DNA of 64,000 bases. Source: Coriobacteriales bacterium. GTDB taxonomy: Bacteria; Actinomycetota; Coriobacteriia; Coriobacteriales; UBA8131. The position numbers and the translations under genes were made by a program. The stretch spans positions 22,446 to 86,445 of the forward strand of contig JAISLY010000060.1 in NCBI GenBank assembly GCA_031277035.1, given 5' to 3'. A model generated the notes under the pieces. That model searched no databases, had not been told where the DNA came from, and was given only the letters and a program-made list of their open reading frames with translations. Of this stretch, positions 1 through 9,042 are shown one piece after another. Every line of letters starts with the position of its first letter. Positions within the stretch are counted from its first letter, which is position 1.

Positions 1-32
1 AAAGATACGTGCGGCAAACGTTCCTGCCCGGA

Positions 33-650
33 TCAGCCAATCGCCTGATCATTGAGATGTCTGCGCAGGATTTTGCGGCTGCGGTACAAACGGCTCTTGA
101 CAGCAGGAACAGTCGTCTCGGCCGCAGCCGCAAGGTCGCGCAGACTTTCGCCGTCAAGGTAGTGACGCTCAAGCAGCTCTCGCTCCATGTGTGGAAGCGT
201 TTCGAAGGCGGAGGGCGATCCGTCAGGGCCATCGGCCATCTCAAGGTGCGCCCTGTCAGCGACCGTGCCTGGGTGCTCCCTGTCAGCGACCGTACCAGGG
301 TGCGCCCTGTCAGCGGCCGTGCCAAAGTGCTCCCTCTCGAGGTTCTCCATATCGCCAACCGCCAGTTCCGGTCGCAGTGAGCGCAGTCGTTTGAGGGCGG
401 CGTTGCGCGTTACCACCGCAAGCCAGGGTTTCAGTCGACTGTCCCTGCGAAGCCGGGACGCGACCGTCCACAGCACGGTAAAGGTATCCGAAGCAAGCTC
501 CTCGGCGTCCTGGCGGCTACCGGCCGTGCCAAGGGTGCGCAGCGCCACCGCCATGACATAGCCGCCGTAGCGGGCAATCGCCGCCTCCAGGGCCCGAGGC
601 TCTCGTTTCTGGAGGCCCTTGAGCAGCTTGCGCTCATCATCGAATCTCAT
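33..650 (-). CDS. RNA polymerase sigma factor, ECF/sigma-70 family, with a 9-aa tandem repeat in the sigma2-sigma4 linker
   Basis: Translation has region-2-like (DAEELASDTFTVLWTVASRLRRDSRLKPWLAVVTRNAALKRLR) and region-4-like (ELLERHYLDGESLRDLAAAAETTVPAVKSRLYRSRKILRRHL) segments; ATG at 650 preceded by AAAGGAG. Confidence 0.88.
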   Translation of the reverse strand: MRFDDERKLLKGLQKREPRALEAAIARYGGYVMAVALRTLGTAGSRQDAEELASDTFTVLWTVASRLRRDSRLKPWLAVVTRNAALKRLRSLRPELAVGDMENLEREHFGTAADRAHPGTVADREHPGTVADRAHLEMADGPDGSPSAFETLPHMERELLERHYLDGESLRDLAAAAETTVPAVKSRLYRSRKILRRHLNDQAIG

Positions 651-804
651 ATGGGCGGACTCCTTTCCTGGACGAATCCCTCTGCGCTGCACGAATCGTT
701 TCACGCTGGACGAATCCCTCTCAGAAAACGCCCCCAACGCAGCCTACTGCTTTGCCGGCACTATAGGAAGCCAGAAATGCCGCAAAAAGTAGCACGAGGC
801 GAAT

Positions 805-925
805 CTGGTATCGACGGGATGACGGCACGGCATCGCTATATGACAGCGTGGCGTCGCTACATAACGGCGCGGCATCGCTACATAACGGCGTGGCATCGGC
901 ATATAACAATGCGGCATCGGTACGG
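805..925. repeat. Degenerate ~21-bp tandem repeats (ggcatcgctacataacggcg-type)
   Basis: Visible repeated units between the sigma factor and ABC exporter genes. Confidence 0.75.
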
Positions 926-1115
926 TAGCATCCCCTGAAAGCGGGTGGCCTGCCCCCGCTGCTCCGATAGACTGGATAAATGAACGTACGTTTATTTAAT
1001 TGAGCGTGCGTTTCTTTTATGGCCTTGTATGGCTTCCGGTATGGTTTCGTATGGCTTCCGATGTGGCTTCCAGTATGCTTGCCCGCGGATGCCGAAGCTC
1101 TCGAAAGGAGGGATC

Positions 1116-2105
1116 ATGGGGCGGACTATTCTGCAGACTCACGATCTCATCAAGCGATATGGCGACTTCACCGCGCTGAAACGCGTATCGCTGTCACTGT
1201 ACGAAGGTGACATCTACGGCCTTGTCGGGCGTAACGGCGCGGGAAAGACGACCTTCTTCAAATGCGTGATGGGCCTTGCCCGGCCAAACTCGGGAAGCAT
1301 CGTCATCGGAGAGGCGGGCGACAAGCTCAATGCCGCACGGCATCGTATGGGCTTTATGATTAACGCCTCGTTTTTTCCCTACCTTGGCCCCCGGGAAAGC
1401 CTGGAGTATCTCTGCCGTGTTAAAAAGATACCAGCGCGGCGCGAGGAGGTCACCCGTCTGCTCAAACTCGTGGAACTCGACACCGTAAAAAAACCGTTTA
1501 AGACCTTCTCCCAGGGCATGAAGCAGCGTCTGGGCATTGCGGGAGCCCTGCTTGGCTCCCCTTCCATCGTGGTTCTCGACGAACCTATCAACGGGCTTGA
1601 CCCCCAGGGTATCGCCGACATTCGCGACATCATCAAAAGCGCACACCAGGTCTCGGGCGCGACCTTTATCATCTCCTCACACATCCTCAGCGAACTCGAC
1701 CTGGTGGCCACTCGCTTTGGCTTTATAGAGCAGGGCGTGCTGCTCAGGGAGATTACGCACGAGGAGCTGCACGCGCAGACCAAAAAATCGCTGACGCTCA
1801 GGGTCAGCGACGCAGTGCGGGCGCAGGCGCTCCTCCAATCGCAGCCTGGCGGCATTCAGGTAAGCAGTTCGGGAGACTGCCTGACCATCGAATCGCATCT
1901 CGATGAACCGCAGCTCATCTCCCGCATGGTGGTGGAAGGCGGAATAGAACTCTTTGAGATGCGCCACGCACAGACAACGCTGGAAGACTACTTTATCCAT
2001 TTGATACGTACTGCCGAGGCGGCTGGCCTGACCAACGGTGAGGATGGGTCGGGCCTCACAAATCGAAGCGGCAAGAAGGGAAGGAGAGGTGCGCATTATG
2101 CTTAG
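1116..2105 (+). CDS. ABC transporter ATP-binding protein (ABC-2/multidrug-type exporter)
   Basis: Walker A GRNGAGKTTFFK, signature FSQGMKQRLGIAGALLGSPSIVVLDEPINGLDPQG; ATG at 1116 after GAAAGGAGG. Confidence 0.92.
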   Translation: MGRTILQTHDLIKRYGDFTALKRVSLSLYEGDIYGLVGRNGAGKTTFFKCVMGLARPNSGSIVIGEAGDKLNAARHRMGFMINASFFPYLGPRESLEYLCRVKKIPARREEVTRLLKLVELDTVKKPFKTFSQGMKQRLGIAGALLGSPSIVVLDEPINGLDPQGIADIRDIIKSAHQVSGATFIISSHILSELDLVATRFGFIEQGVLLREITHEELHAQTKKSLTLRVSDAVRAQALLQSQPGGIQVSSSGDCLTIESHLDEPQLISRMVVEGGIELFEMRHAQTTLEDYFIHLIRTAEAAGLTNGEDGSGLTNRSGKKGRRGAHYA

Positions 2106-2844
2106 TTACTTCCGAGGCGAAGTCTATCGTCTGCTCCACAAGCGGAGTATGTATCTCTACTTTGGCATCCTGGCAGTGGGATACTGCCTGCTCTCCTTCG
2201 CCCGCTCTGACACCTTTACTGCCGGCTCGATTCTCTCCGACGCAGAAAACCTCTACTCATATCTCCCCGCGCTGGCAGGCGGTTTTTTGTTCGCGGCGGT
2301 GTTTACCGACGACCTGCAGTCAAAGAACCTTGCGACGCTCGTGGGCTTTGGTATGAATAAGGCCATGATCGTGGTGAGCAAATTCATCCTGATGCTTCTG
2401 CTCAGCGTCATCGTCTATGCAGGCGTCATGCTCCTTACCTGGGCGATACACGCCGCCTTTGGTTGGCCGCCTTCCGCAGACACGATGGGGCTCGTCGGCC
2501 TGTTTGCCCTGCGAAACCTGCTTACGACCGTCGCCTTCGCCGCAGTCGCGGGCATCCTGGTCTACGGTCTGCAACGAAGCACCTTTGCCATCGTGTGCTA
2601 CCTCATTCTTGTGCTGGGCATCGTCGACGGCCTGCTGGTTCAGGCCTTCATGCTGGACTTCTTTACGGCTATCGCCCCAGACCTTGGCAATCACCTCCTG
2701 GAAAGAATCGCAAACCGTATCCTTGGCGGATTGCTGGAGAGCGGCACGGTGCCACTGCTTGCGGCCATTGAATACGTCATCTATCTCATTGTATCGATTG
2801 CGCTCTCGGTGCTCGTCTTCACCCGCAGGGAGCTGGAGTTCTGA
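2098..2844 (+). CDS. ABC-2 family transporter permease
   Basis: Multi-TM protein overlapping the end of the ATPase gene; start ATG 2098. Confidence 0.8.
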   Translation: MLSYFRGEVYRLLHKRSMYLYFGILAVGYCLLSFARSDTFTAGSILSDAENLYSYLPALAGGFLFAAVFTDDLQSKNLATLVGFGMNKAMIVVSKFILMLLLSVIVYAGVMLLTWAIHAAFGWPPSADTMGLVGLFALRNLLTTVAFAAVAGILVYGLQRSTFAIVCYLILVLGIVDGLLVQAFMLDFFTAIAPDLGNHLLERIANRILGGLLESGTVPLLAAIEYVIYLIVSIALSVLVFTRRELEF

Positions 2845-3093
2845 GAGGGGCGGGGGCTTCGCCTTCGCCCGCAGGTGAGCCCTCCGCTGCCCGGGGAAGT
2901 GCCGCTGTGTGCATTGCGCGCCCTCGTGCGGCCAGGCAATGAATCGGCACATCCCAAGGGAAGCGCCTGCAGATTATAATAACCGTTGATTTTGGGTTTC
3001 TCGTTATCGAAGAGGCAGTGTTGATAGGAGAACTCCCACAGAGCCCCAAAGAGGTAGGGTCAAGCGCGCTCCCTTTTTACCATCACAAGGGAA

Positions 3094-3152
3094 TGTCGAG
3101 TGTAAGAGACACAGATATTCAATATGTGATAAAATGTCGAACATAAAAGACA
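3094..3152 (+). promoter_or_regulatory. Two dyad operators TGTC-N10-GACA upstream of the DUF4143 ATPase
   Basis: AATGTCGAgtgTAAgAGACA (3092-3111) and AATGTCGAacaTAAaAGACA (3133-3152), 41 bp apart. Confidence 0.5.
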
Positions 3153-3183
3153 TCATGTCCCAATTGTTTTGGAGTTTTGTCTT

Positions 3184-4383
3184 ATGGTCATCAGGGAGTT
3201 CTATCTGAGCAAGGTGCGGCCTTTTATCGACAAGGATGTCGTAAAGGTGTTGGTCGGTATGCGACGGTCGGGAAAGAGCACGCTGCTCGTGCAGCTGCGT
3301 GACGAGCTTGCCGCAAGGGGTGTGCCGGCGAAGAGCATCGTTTTCATGAACTTCGAGTCGGAAGCTCTGGCATCGCTGCGCCAGGACAAGGCGCTTTATC
3401 ATCACATCCGCTCCGTTGCCGACAACGCGGAAGGCAAGCTCTATCTTCTTTTTGACGAAATACAGATCGTCGAGGCGTGGGAGCGCTGCGTCAACTCCCT
3501 GCGGGTGGATATCGATTGCGACATCTACCTCACCGGATCGAACGCACGGCTCCTGGCAGGGGAGCTCGCCACTTTGCTGGCGGGGCGTTATGTCTCCTTT
3601 GAGGTCATGCCGTTCTCGTTTCGCGAGTTCCTGTTGGCCGCACCGAACATCCCACCGCATGATGCTTTTGACATCTACCGCGTCTTTGGCGGCATGCCCT
3701 TCCTGCCGCAGATTCAGTTTGACCCCGAATCGAGTCTCACCTATCTCAACGATGTCTACAACTCCATCGTCCTCAAGGACATCGTCACTCGCCACGCCTT
3801 GCGCGATGTCGAGCAGCTCGACCGCATCGTGCGTTACCTGTTCTCTGAGGTGGGTACGACGCTCTCAGTCAAAAACATCGTCAACCAACTTTTCAATGAG
3901 CGTATCGGCATCTCCCGCGACACGGTCTACCGCTACCTTAATGCTTGTGAGGATGCCCTGCTGCTCACGCGCGTCAAGCGCAAGGACATCATCGGCAAGG
4001 AGCTGCTGCGCGCCGCAGAGAAGGTATACCTCACAGACATCGGTATGCGTGAGGCACTGCTGGGCACCAATCAGACAAGGGTCGACCTGATATTCGAGAA
4101 CATCGTTGCAAACGAGCTGCGGCATCGTGGCTATCGCGTCTACATCGGAAAGCTGGGCAGACGAGAGATAGACTTCGTCGCCGAGCGCCACGACACGACC
4201 ATCTATGTCCAAGTCGCCTACCTGCTGGCAACCGACGAGATGATTCGACGCGAGTTCGCCGCCCTACAGGACATACCGGACAACTTTCCCAAATACGTGG
4301 TGAGTGCAGACGAGGTCGATTTCTCCCAAAACGGTATCCGCCACCAAAACATCAGGGGCTTCCTCCTGTCAACAGAGTATTAG
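3184..4383 (+). CDS. ATP-binding protein, AAA_14 / DUF4143 family
   Basis: GMRRSGKSTLLVQL Walker A, LFDEIQIVEAWE Walker B, C-terminal ENIVANELRHRGYRVYIGKLGRREIDFVA (DUF4143/PD-(D/E)XK-like tail). Confidence 0.9.
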   Translation: MVIREFYLSKVRPFIDKDVVKVLVGMRRSGKSTLLVQLRDELAARGVPAKSIVFMNFESEALASLRQDKALYHHIRSVADNAEGKLYLLFDEIQIVEAWERCVNSLRVDIDCDIYLTGSNARLLAGELATLLAGRYVSFEVMPFSFREFLLAAPNIPPHDAFDIYRVFGGMPFLPQIQFDPESSLTYLNDVYNSIVLKDIVTRHALRDVEQLDRIVRYLFSEVGTTLSVKNIVNQLFNERIGISRDTVYRYLNACEDALLLTRVKRKDIIGKELLRAAEKVYLTDIGMREALLGTNQTRVDLIFENIVANELRHRGYRVYIGKLGRREIDFVAERHDTTIYVQVAYLLATDEMIRREFAALQDIPDNFPKYVVSADEVDFSQNGIRHQNIRGFLLSTEY

Positions 4384-4419
4384 TAAACGTCAATCGCTGT
4401 TTTCGCCATGCTCACACCT

Positions 4420-4442
4420 TTCCATTGTGAGCAACAATGGAA
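4420..4442. terminator. Hairpin TTCCATTGT-gagca-ACAATGGAA downstream of the DUF4143 ATPase
   Basis: Perfect 9-bp inverted repeat just after the stop codon; no T-run. Confidence 0.45.
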
Positions 4443-4582
4443 GGCATTTGCAGTACATTGTTAAACACGCGACACGCTCAGCGACCTTCATTGATACGGC
4501 TCGATGGTAAGGTCATACAATGAATCGACACTTTCCCAGAGCGAGCTGGAGATAAAACGCAACATCGAATAGGTCAGGGAGG

Positions 4583-4637
4583 TGTCGATTGAGCTCCGGA
4601 TTGAGCCCCGGATTGAGCCCCGGATTTAGCCCCGGAT
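4583..4637. repeat. 12-bp tandem repeats (gattgagccccg) spanning the mutY stop codon
   Basis: gattgagctccg gattgagccccg gattgagccccg gatttagccccg. Confidence 0.85.
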
Positions 4638-5657
4638 AGTCCAGCCCTTTGCCTGCTCGACGATAAAACCCTCAGAGGCGAGGGCTGTGAGGATGGCCTG
4701 CAGCTCTTCAAGGGACAGGTCGGGGCGAGAGGCCCGGTGCTCGGCTCGGTTGAGAGAGACACACAACTCCTCAGTCGTCGCCTCGCCCAATGCCAGAAGC
4801 TCCCGCAGAAGCCAGGCCCGTTTCTGCCGCACCGAGCCCTCGAAGCGCGATTGTCGCGTGTGATGCTTTGAGGCACGAGAAGGGTTTGGCAGGGTCTTTT
4901 TGAGATGATTTCCGTAGTCGAGTAACGCGTAGTACCAGCCACGGGGGTCGACGCGGTCGCAGGTGGCTTCGATGAGGGGGATGATTTCGCGGTCATGCAC
5001 CGGGCCGCGCGTTGCGTCGGGTTGTGAGTCGGGCACCGGGCCGCGCTCTGCGTCGGGTTGTGAGCCGGGCGTCGGGCCGCGCTTTGCGTCGGGTTGTGAG
5101 CCGGGCGTCTGGGCGGGTTGCGGGTCAGCCGTCGGGCCAGCCGTTGAGCTGCCCGACGGGTCGAATAACAAGGCGGACTCCGTAAAGAAGTGATGCAGGA
5201 AGACCGCGCGGACATTGGTCTCCAGATAGACCTGGGGCTCGTTGAAGGCAAAGATGCAGACACCCGAGGCGGTCGCGGGCCCCACTCCGGGCAGGGTAAG
5301 GAGGGTGTCGCGCGTCGCAGGTATCGTGCCCTTATGGTCGTAGGCGATACGCTCTGCGGCCCGTTTGAGGGCAAGTGCTCGACGGTTGTAGCCCAAACCC
5401 TGCCAGAAGGACAAAACGTCGGTGGTGGAAGCGGCAGCCAGTGCCTCAGCGGTCGGAAAGGCCGCCGAGAAGCGCGACCAGTGGCGCAACACGCGCGAAA
5501 CCTGTGTCTGCTGCAGCATGACCTCGCTTAACAACACCAGCCAGGGGTCGCGCGTGTTGCGCCAGGGCAGGTCTCGATACAGACGCGCACCCTCTGCTCG
5601 CACGAGTGCACAAAACGCCACAAGGGCCTCTTCGGTCGCGCAAGTCGCCTGCGTCAT
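4626..5657 (-). CDS. mutY: MutY-like HhH-GPD DNA glycosylase lacking the [4Fe-4S] cysteine motif
   Basis: LPWRNTRDPWLVLLSEVMLQQTQVSRVLRHW, LPGVGPATASGVC, ETNVRAVF; no C-x6-C-x2-C-x5-C; contains 12-aa repeats. Confidence 0.85.
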   Translation of the reverse strand: MTQATCATEEALVAFCALVRAEGARLYRDLPWRNTRDPWLVLLSEVMLQQTQVSRVLRHWSRFSAAFPTAEALAAASTTDVLSFWQGLGYNRRALALKRAAERIAYDHKGTIPATRDTLLTLPGVGPATASGVCIFAFNEPQVYLETNVRAVFLHHFFTESALLFDPSGSSTAGPTADPQPAQTPGSQPDAKRGPTPGSQPDAERGPVPDSQPDATRGPVHDREIIPLIEATCDRVDPRGWYYALLDYGNHLKKTLPNPSRASKHHTRQSRFEGSVRQKRAWLLRELLALGEATTEELCVSLNRAEHRASRPDLSLEELQAILTALASEGFIVEQAKGWTIRG

Positions 5658-7948
5658 GTGATGTTTGCCGCCGCATAGAACGCTTCGCGTACGGCCTTGG
5701 TGACCGTGCCCGCTCTTGCGTTGCAATCGCCCACATGAAAGGTCTGTGCGACCAGATTGTCAAAGCGCGCGGCCTGCCGCTCCCTCGGCCGCACCCCGAC
5801 AGAAAGCAGCACGGTGTCGCAGTCAAGCTTGCGGCGCTCTCCTGAGACATCGGCGAGCAGTACGCCGGCCTCAAGCACTTCCTCAAGCCGCATCTTCTCA
5901 AGCGTCTGCACTCCGGCATCGAGAGCCATCTGTCGCAAAGTCGCGCTGATGAGCAGGGAGGTCTGCGGATTTGCGTCAATCTCTGCGATGGTTCGCAGAT
6001 CCACCAGCGTGACCTCATGCCCCTTTTGAGCAAGAGAGACGGCGGTCTCGGTCCCGGTCAGGCCCGCACCGATGATGACGACCCTGCCACCCGGCTGTAC
6101 CAGGCCTGCATCCGCGTCCACCGCCAGTGCCACGTTTGCGCGATTTATGCCGGGGATGCGGGGAATAATCTGCTCGGCACCGATTGCCACAATCAGCGCG
6201 CAGGGCTGCTCAGCAACAAGCGCCTCGGGCGTACCCGGCGTCTCCAGGCGGACGTCGATTGCCACGGCTCTCAGGGTCTCGGCCACCGACCAGTCAAGAT
6301 AGCGTCGCAAATCTCCCTTGATTGGATTGGCCGAGGCCAGGCGCAGGGTGCCACCCAGATGGCCGGTGGCCTCGAGGAGGATGACGCGATAGCCGCGCTG
6401 AGCAGCCCTGCGCGCTGCCTCCATGCCCGCACAGCCACCGCCGATGACAAGAACCTTCTGAGTAGACACGGCTCGAATTGCGGGTGGGGCGAAGGCGAGA
6501 GGTGGGGCCTGCTCAACAGGTGGGGCGAGGGTGGGGGCGGATGCGAGAGGTGGGGCCTGCTCAACAGGTGGGGCGAGGGTGGGGGCGGAGGCGAGAGGCG
6601 GGGCCTGCTCAACAGCTGCGACCTGCTCAACAGCTGCAACCTGCTCAATGGACGCGAGGGGGCTCCTCTCAAAGGCATCGAACTCAAGATTGCGACCGCT
6701 TATCGGATTGACCGAACAGCGCAGGGGCTTTGGACAACCATGCGGGTCGTCCCCGGTGCAGATGCAGCAGCGGATACACGGTCGGATTCGCTCACCTTCG
6801 CCACGCCGCGCCTTGTTTACCTGCTCGGGGTCGGCGATAAAGGCCCGTATCATGGCGACCGCATCCGCCTTGCCCTCGGCCAGGGCCCGCTCGGCGAGCT
6901 CCATCGTAAAGGAGCCGACCGTGACCACGGGGATGTCCAGCACCTGCTTAAAGCGTGCGGCGTACGCCACATTGGTCGCAAGCGGCAGATAGGTAGGCTG
7001 GATGACCCGGCTGATTGTCTCCGGCGCCGTCATGTCGCCCACCGAGACGTGGATGAGGTCTATCTTATTTTGGATAATCTTGGCAAACGCCAGGGATTCG
7101 TCTACCCCGACGCCATCGGGCGTCAACTCGTCGGCGCTGATGCGCCACTCGATGGCCATCTGTGCGCCGATGCGCTCGCGCACCGCGTCGAGCAGCTCGT
7201 TTGCAAAGCGGCAGCGGTTTTCCATCGTGTCGGCCCCGTACTCGTCGTCGCGCTGGTTACGGGTGCGTGAGTAGAATGTGGAGAGCACATGGCCGTGCCC
7301 GCCATGAAGCATAATCAGGTCAAAGCCGCCCTTGTAGCAACGCTCTGCGCTCCGGGCAAAATCCGCGATGATTCCCCTGATCTGCTCGCGGCTCAGTTCG
7401 TGCGGCAGGCGTTCGTCGCGCAGGTTGAGTTCGATGGAAGCCAGGGCGCCATAGCGGTGGATGGCGTCGGTCACGCGCACGAGCCCATGCACGATAAAGG
7501 GATCCGACAGGTTGATGACGTAGTGATTGGCCTCGGCGTAGGCCTGATTGATGGGGCTGTCCCCAACGGTCACGATGCCGGCGCCGCCACGCGCCATCGC
7601 CGCGGTGAAGCGGATGAACTCCTCGGTCACCTGGCCGTCTTTGGTGGCGAGAAAGGGCTCCGCCGGTGAAACCTCGATACGGTTTCGGGCGGTGAGTCGG
7701 CCAAAGTGCAGCGGCCTGAAGACGTGTGGATAGTGCTGAGGGCTTGCGCTGTCGAGCGGATGGTGCTGAGGGCTTGTGTCAGGCCGCACATCGCCGCCAT
7801 CACCGGGCCGCGCATCGCCGCCATCGCCGGGCCGCGCGTCGCCGCCATCACCGGGCCGCACATCGCCGCCATCGCCGGGCCGCGCCTTCTCTCCGTCAAT
7901 CTGAACGCTTCCCCCGTCGCTTACGCGGCCTCTGTCGCTTTGCGTCAT
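5654..7948 (-). CDS. NADH:flavin oxidoreductase / 2,4-dienoyl-CoA reductase-like (OYE plus FAD/NAD domains)
   Basis: FRPLHFGRLTARNRIEVSPAEPFLATKDGQVTEEF; Cys-rich CIRCCICTGDDPHGCPKPLRCSVNP; VLVIGGGCAGMEAARRAAQRGYRVILLEA. ATGA overlap with mutY. Confidence 0.9.
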   Translation of the reverse strand: MTQSDRGRVSDGGSVQIDGEKARPGDGGDVRPGDGGDARPGDGGDARPGDGGDVRPDTSPQHHPLDSASPQHYPHVFRPLHFGRLTARNRIEVSPAEPFLATKDGQVTEEFIRFTAAMARGGAGIVTVGDSPINQAYAEANHYVINLSDPFIVHGLVRVTDAIHRYGALASIELNLRDERLPHELSREQIRGIIADFARSAERCYKGGFDLIMLHGGHGHVLSTFYSRTRNQRDDEYGADTMENRCRFANELLDAVRERIGAQMAIEWRISADELTPDGVGVDESLAFAKIIQNKIDLIHVSVGDMTAPETISRVIQPTYLPLATNVAYAARFKQVLDIPVVTVGSFTMELAERALAEGKADAVAMIRAFIADPEQVNKARRGEGERIRPCIRCCICTGDDPHGCPKPLRCSVNPISGRNLEFDAFERSPLASIEQVAAVEQVAAVEQAPPLASAPTLAPPVEQAPPLASAPTLAPPVEQAPPLAFAPPAIRAVSTQKVLVIGGGCAGMEAARRAAQRGYRVILLEATGHLGGTLRLASANPIKGDLRRYLDWSVAETLRAVAIDVRLETPGTPEALVAEQPCALIVAIGAEQIIPRIPGINRANVALAVDADAGLVQPGGRVVIIGAGLTGTETAVSLAQKGHEVTLVDLRTIAEIDANPQTSLLISATLRQMALDAGVQTLEKMRLEEVLEAGVLLADVSGERRKLDCDTVLLSVGVRPRERQAARFDNLVAQTFHVGDCNARAGTVTKAVREAFYAAANIT

Positions 7949-8062
7949 CGCGTATCGCTCCCCTTCCCGTATCGCTCCCATTCGTCTCCCGCGGCTCTCT
8001 CTACTATAGTACTATGGAACCGAGCGTTGCCCCCTTGTCATTGCGTCACTGTTTGGGAATGT

Positions 8063-8719
8063 ATGCCCCGAGAGTCCAAAACAAACAGGCAGATTCGCGC
8101 CCTTGAGGTTGCCCGCCGCATGGATGCGCGCTACCCCCAGGCCGAGTGCGCCCTGCATTTCTCCGACCCCTTTACGCTGGTCATCGCGGTGCTCCTCTCC
8201 GCCCAGACAACCGACGTCGCCGTAAACAGGGTGACGCCTGAGCTTTTTGCCCGCTGGCCCGATGCGCCCGCGATGGCCGCCGCCGCCGCCGCAGACATCG
8301 CCGAGGTCATCCGCAGCATCGGCTTTTATCGCGTCAAGGCCGCCCATTGTGTGCAGCTTGCCCAGATGCTGCTCACCGACTACGACGGGCAGGTTCCCGC
8401 CACGATGGAGGAGCTCATACGCCTGCCCGGCGTTGGCCGCAAGACGGCAAACATCGTCCTCAACAACGCCTTTGGCATCGTTGAGGGCATCGCGGTGGAC
8501 ACGCACGTCTTTCGCATCGCCCATCTGTTGGGCTTCTCACCAAAGAGCTCAAACACGCCGGAGAAGGTCGAGCGCGACCTGCTCAAACTGTACCCTCGCG
8601 AACTCTGGGGCCCCGTAAACCATCAGTGGGTGCTCTTCGGGCGTGAGGTCTGCATTGCCCGCAGGCCACGCTGCTCTGAGTGCCCGCTGCGCGACCTGTG
8701 TCCCAGCGCCACCGGCTGA
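8063..8719 (+). CDS. nth: Endonuclease III
   Basis: LLSAQTTDVAVNRVTPELF, LPGVGRKTANIVLNNAFG, VDTHVFRIAHLLGF, Fe-S motif CIARRPRCSECPLRDLC (C-x6-C-x2-C-x5-C). Confidence 0.96.
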   Translation: MPRESKTNRQIRALEVARRMDARYPQAECALHFSDPFTLVIAVLLSAQTTDVAVNRVTPELFARWPDAPAMAAAAAADIAEVIRSIGFYRVKAAHCVQLAQMLLTDYDGQVPATMEELIRLPGVGRKTANIVLNNAFGIVEGIAVDTHVFRIAHLLGFSPKSSNTPEKVERDLLKLYPRELWGPVNHQWVLFGREVCIARRPRCSECPLRDLCPSATG

Positions 8720-8754
8720 CGAAGCCGCGATGGGAAACGATGGGAAAGGGTGGC

Positions 8755-8935
8755 CTTCAGCTTCTGGATGCCCCTTGATGCCGCCGGGCGCCCCTGAATG
8801 CTGCGTCGGGCGCCCCTGAATGCTGCGCCGGGCGCCCCGAATGCCCCCAAATGCCCCTTGATGCCCCGCCAGGTACCCCGCCGGGCGCCCCTGAATGCTT
8901 CGCTGGATGCCCCCGAATGCTCCGCTGAGAGAATT
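8755..8935. repeat. Degenerate ~21-bp tandem repeats (gccgggcgcccctgaatgctg-type)
   Basis: Multiple copies of gggcgcccctgaatgctgcg between nth and the substrate-binding protein gene. Confidence 0.85.
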
Positions 8936-8958
8936 TCGCACCCGCGCTCCCTCAATTA

Positions 8959-8985
8959 GTGTTACGATTATAAAAGTCGTAACAC
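8959..8985 (+). promoter_or_regulatory. Putative NikR operator GTGTTAC-N13-GTAACAC
   Basis: Perfect inverted repeat GTGTTAC gattataaaagtc GTAACAC upstream of the substrate-binding protein gene; nikR is in the same window. Confidence 0.75.
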
Positions 8986-9042
8986 TCGCAGACACAGAAA
9001 ACGTGTCTGTGGCATCAGGAAAGCATTCAGGAGGTACGCAGA

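Noticed and set aside
651-938. 95-aa ORF with MTARHRYMTAWRRYITA repeats
   Set aside because: Translation of intergenic tandem repeats without recognised domain or convincing RBS.
7706-8062. N-terminal extension of the nth ORF
   Set aside because: Antisense to the flavin oxidoreductase start and repeat region; the Nth domain starts well at 8063.
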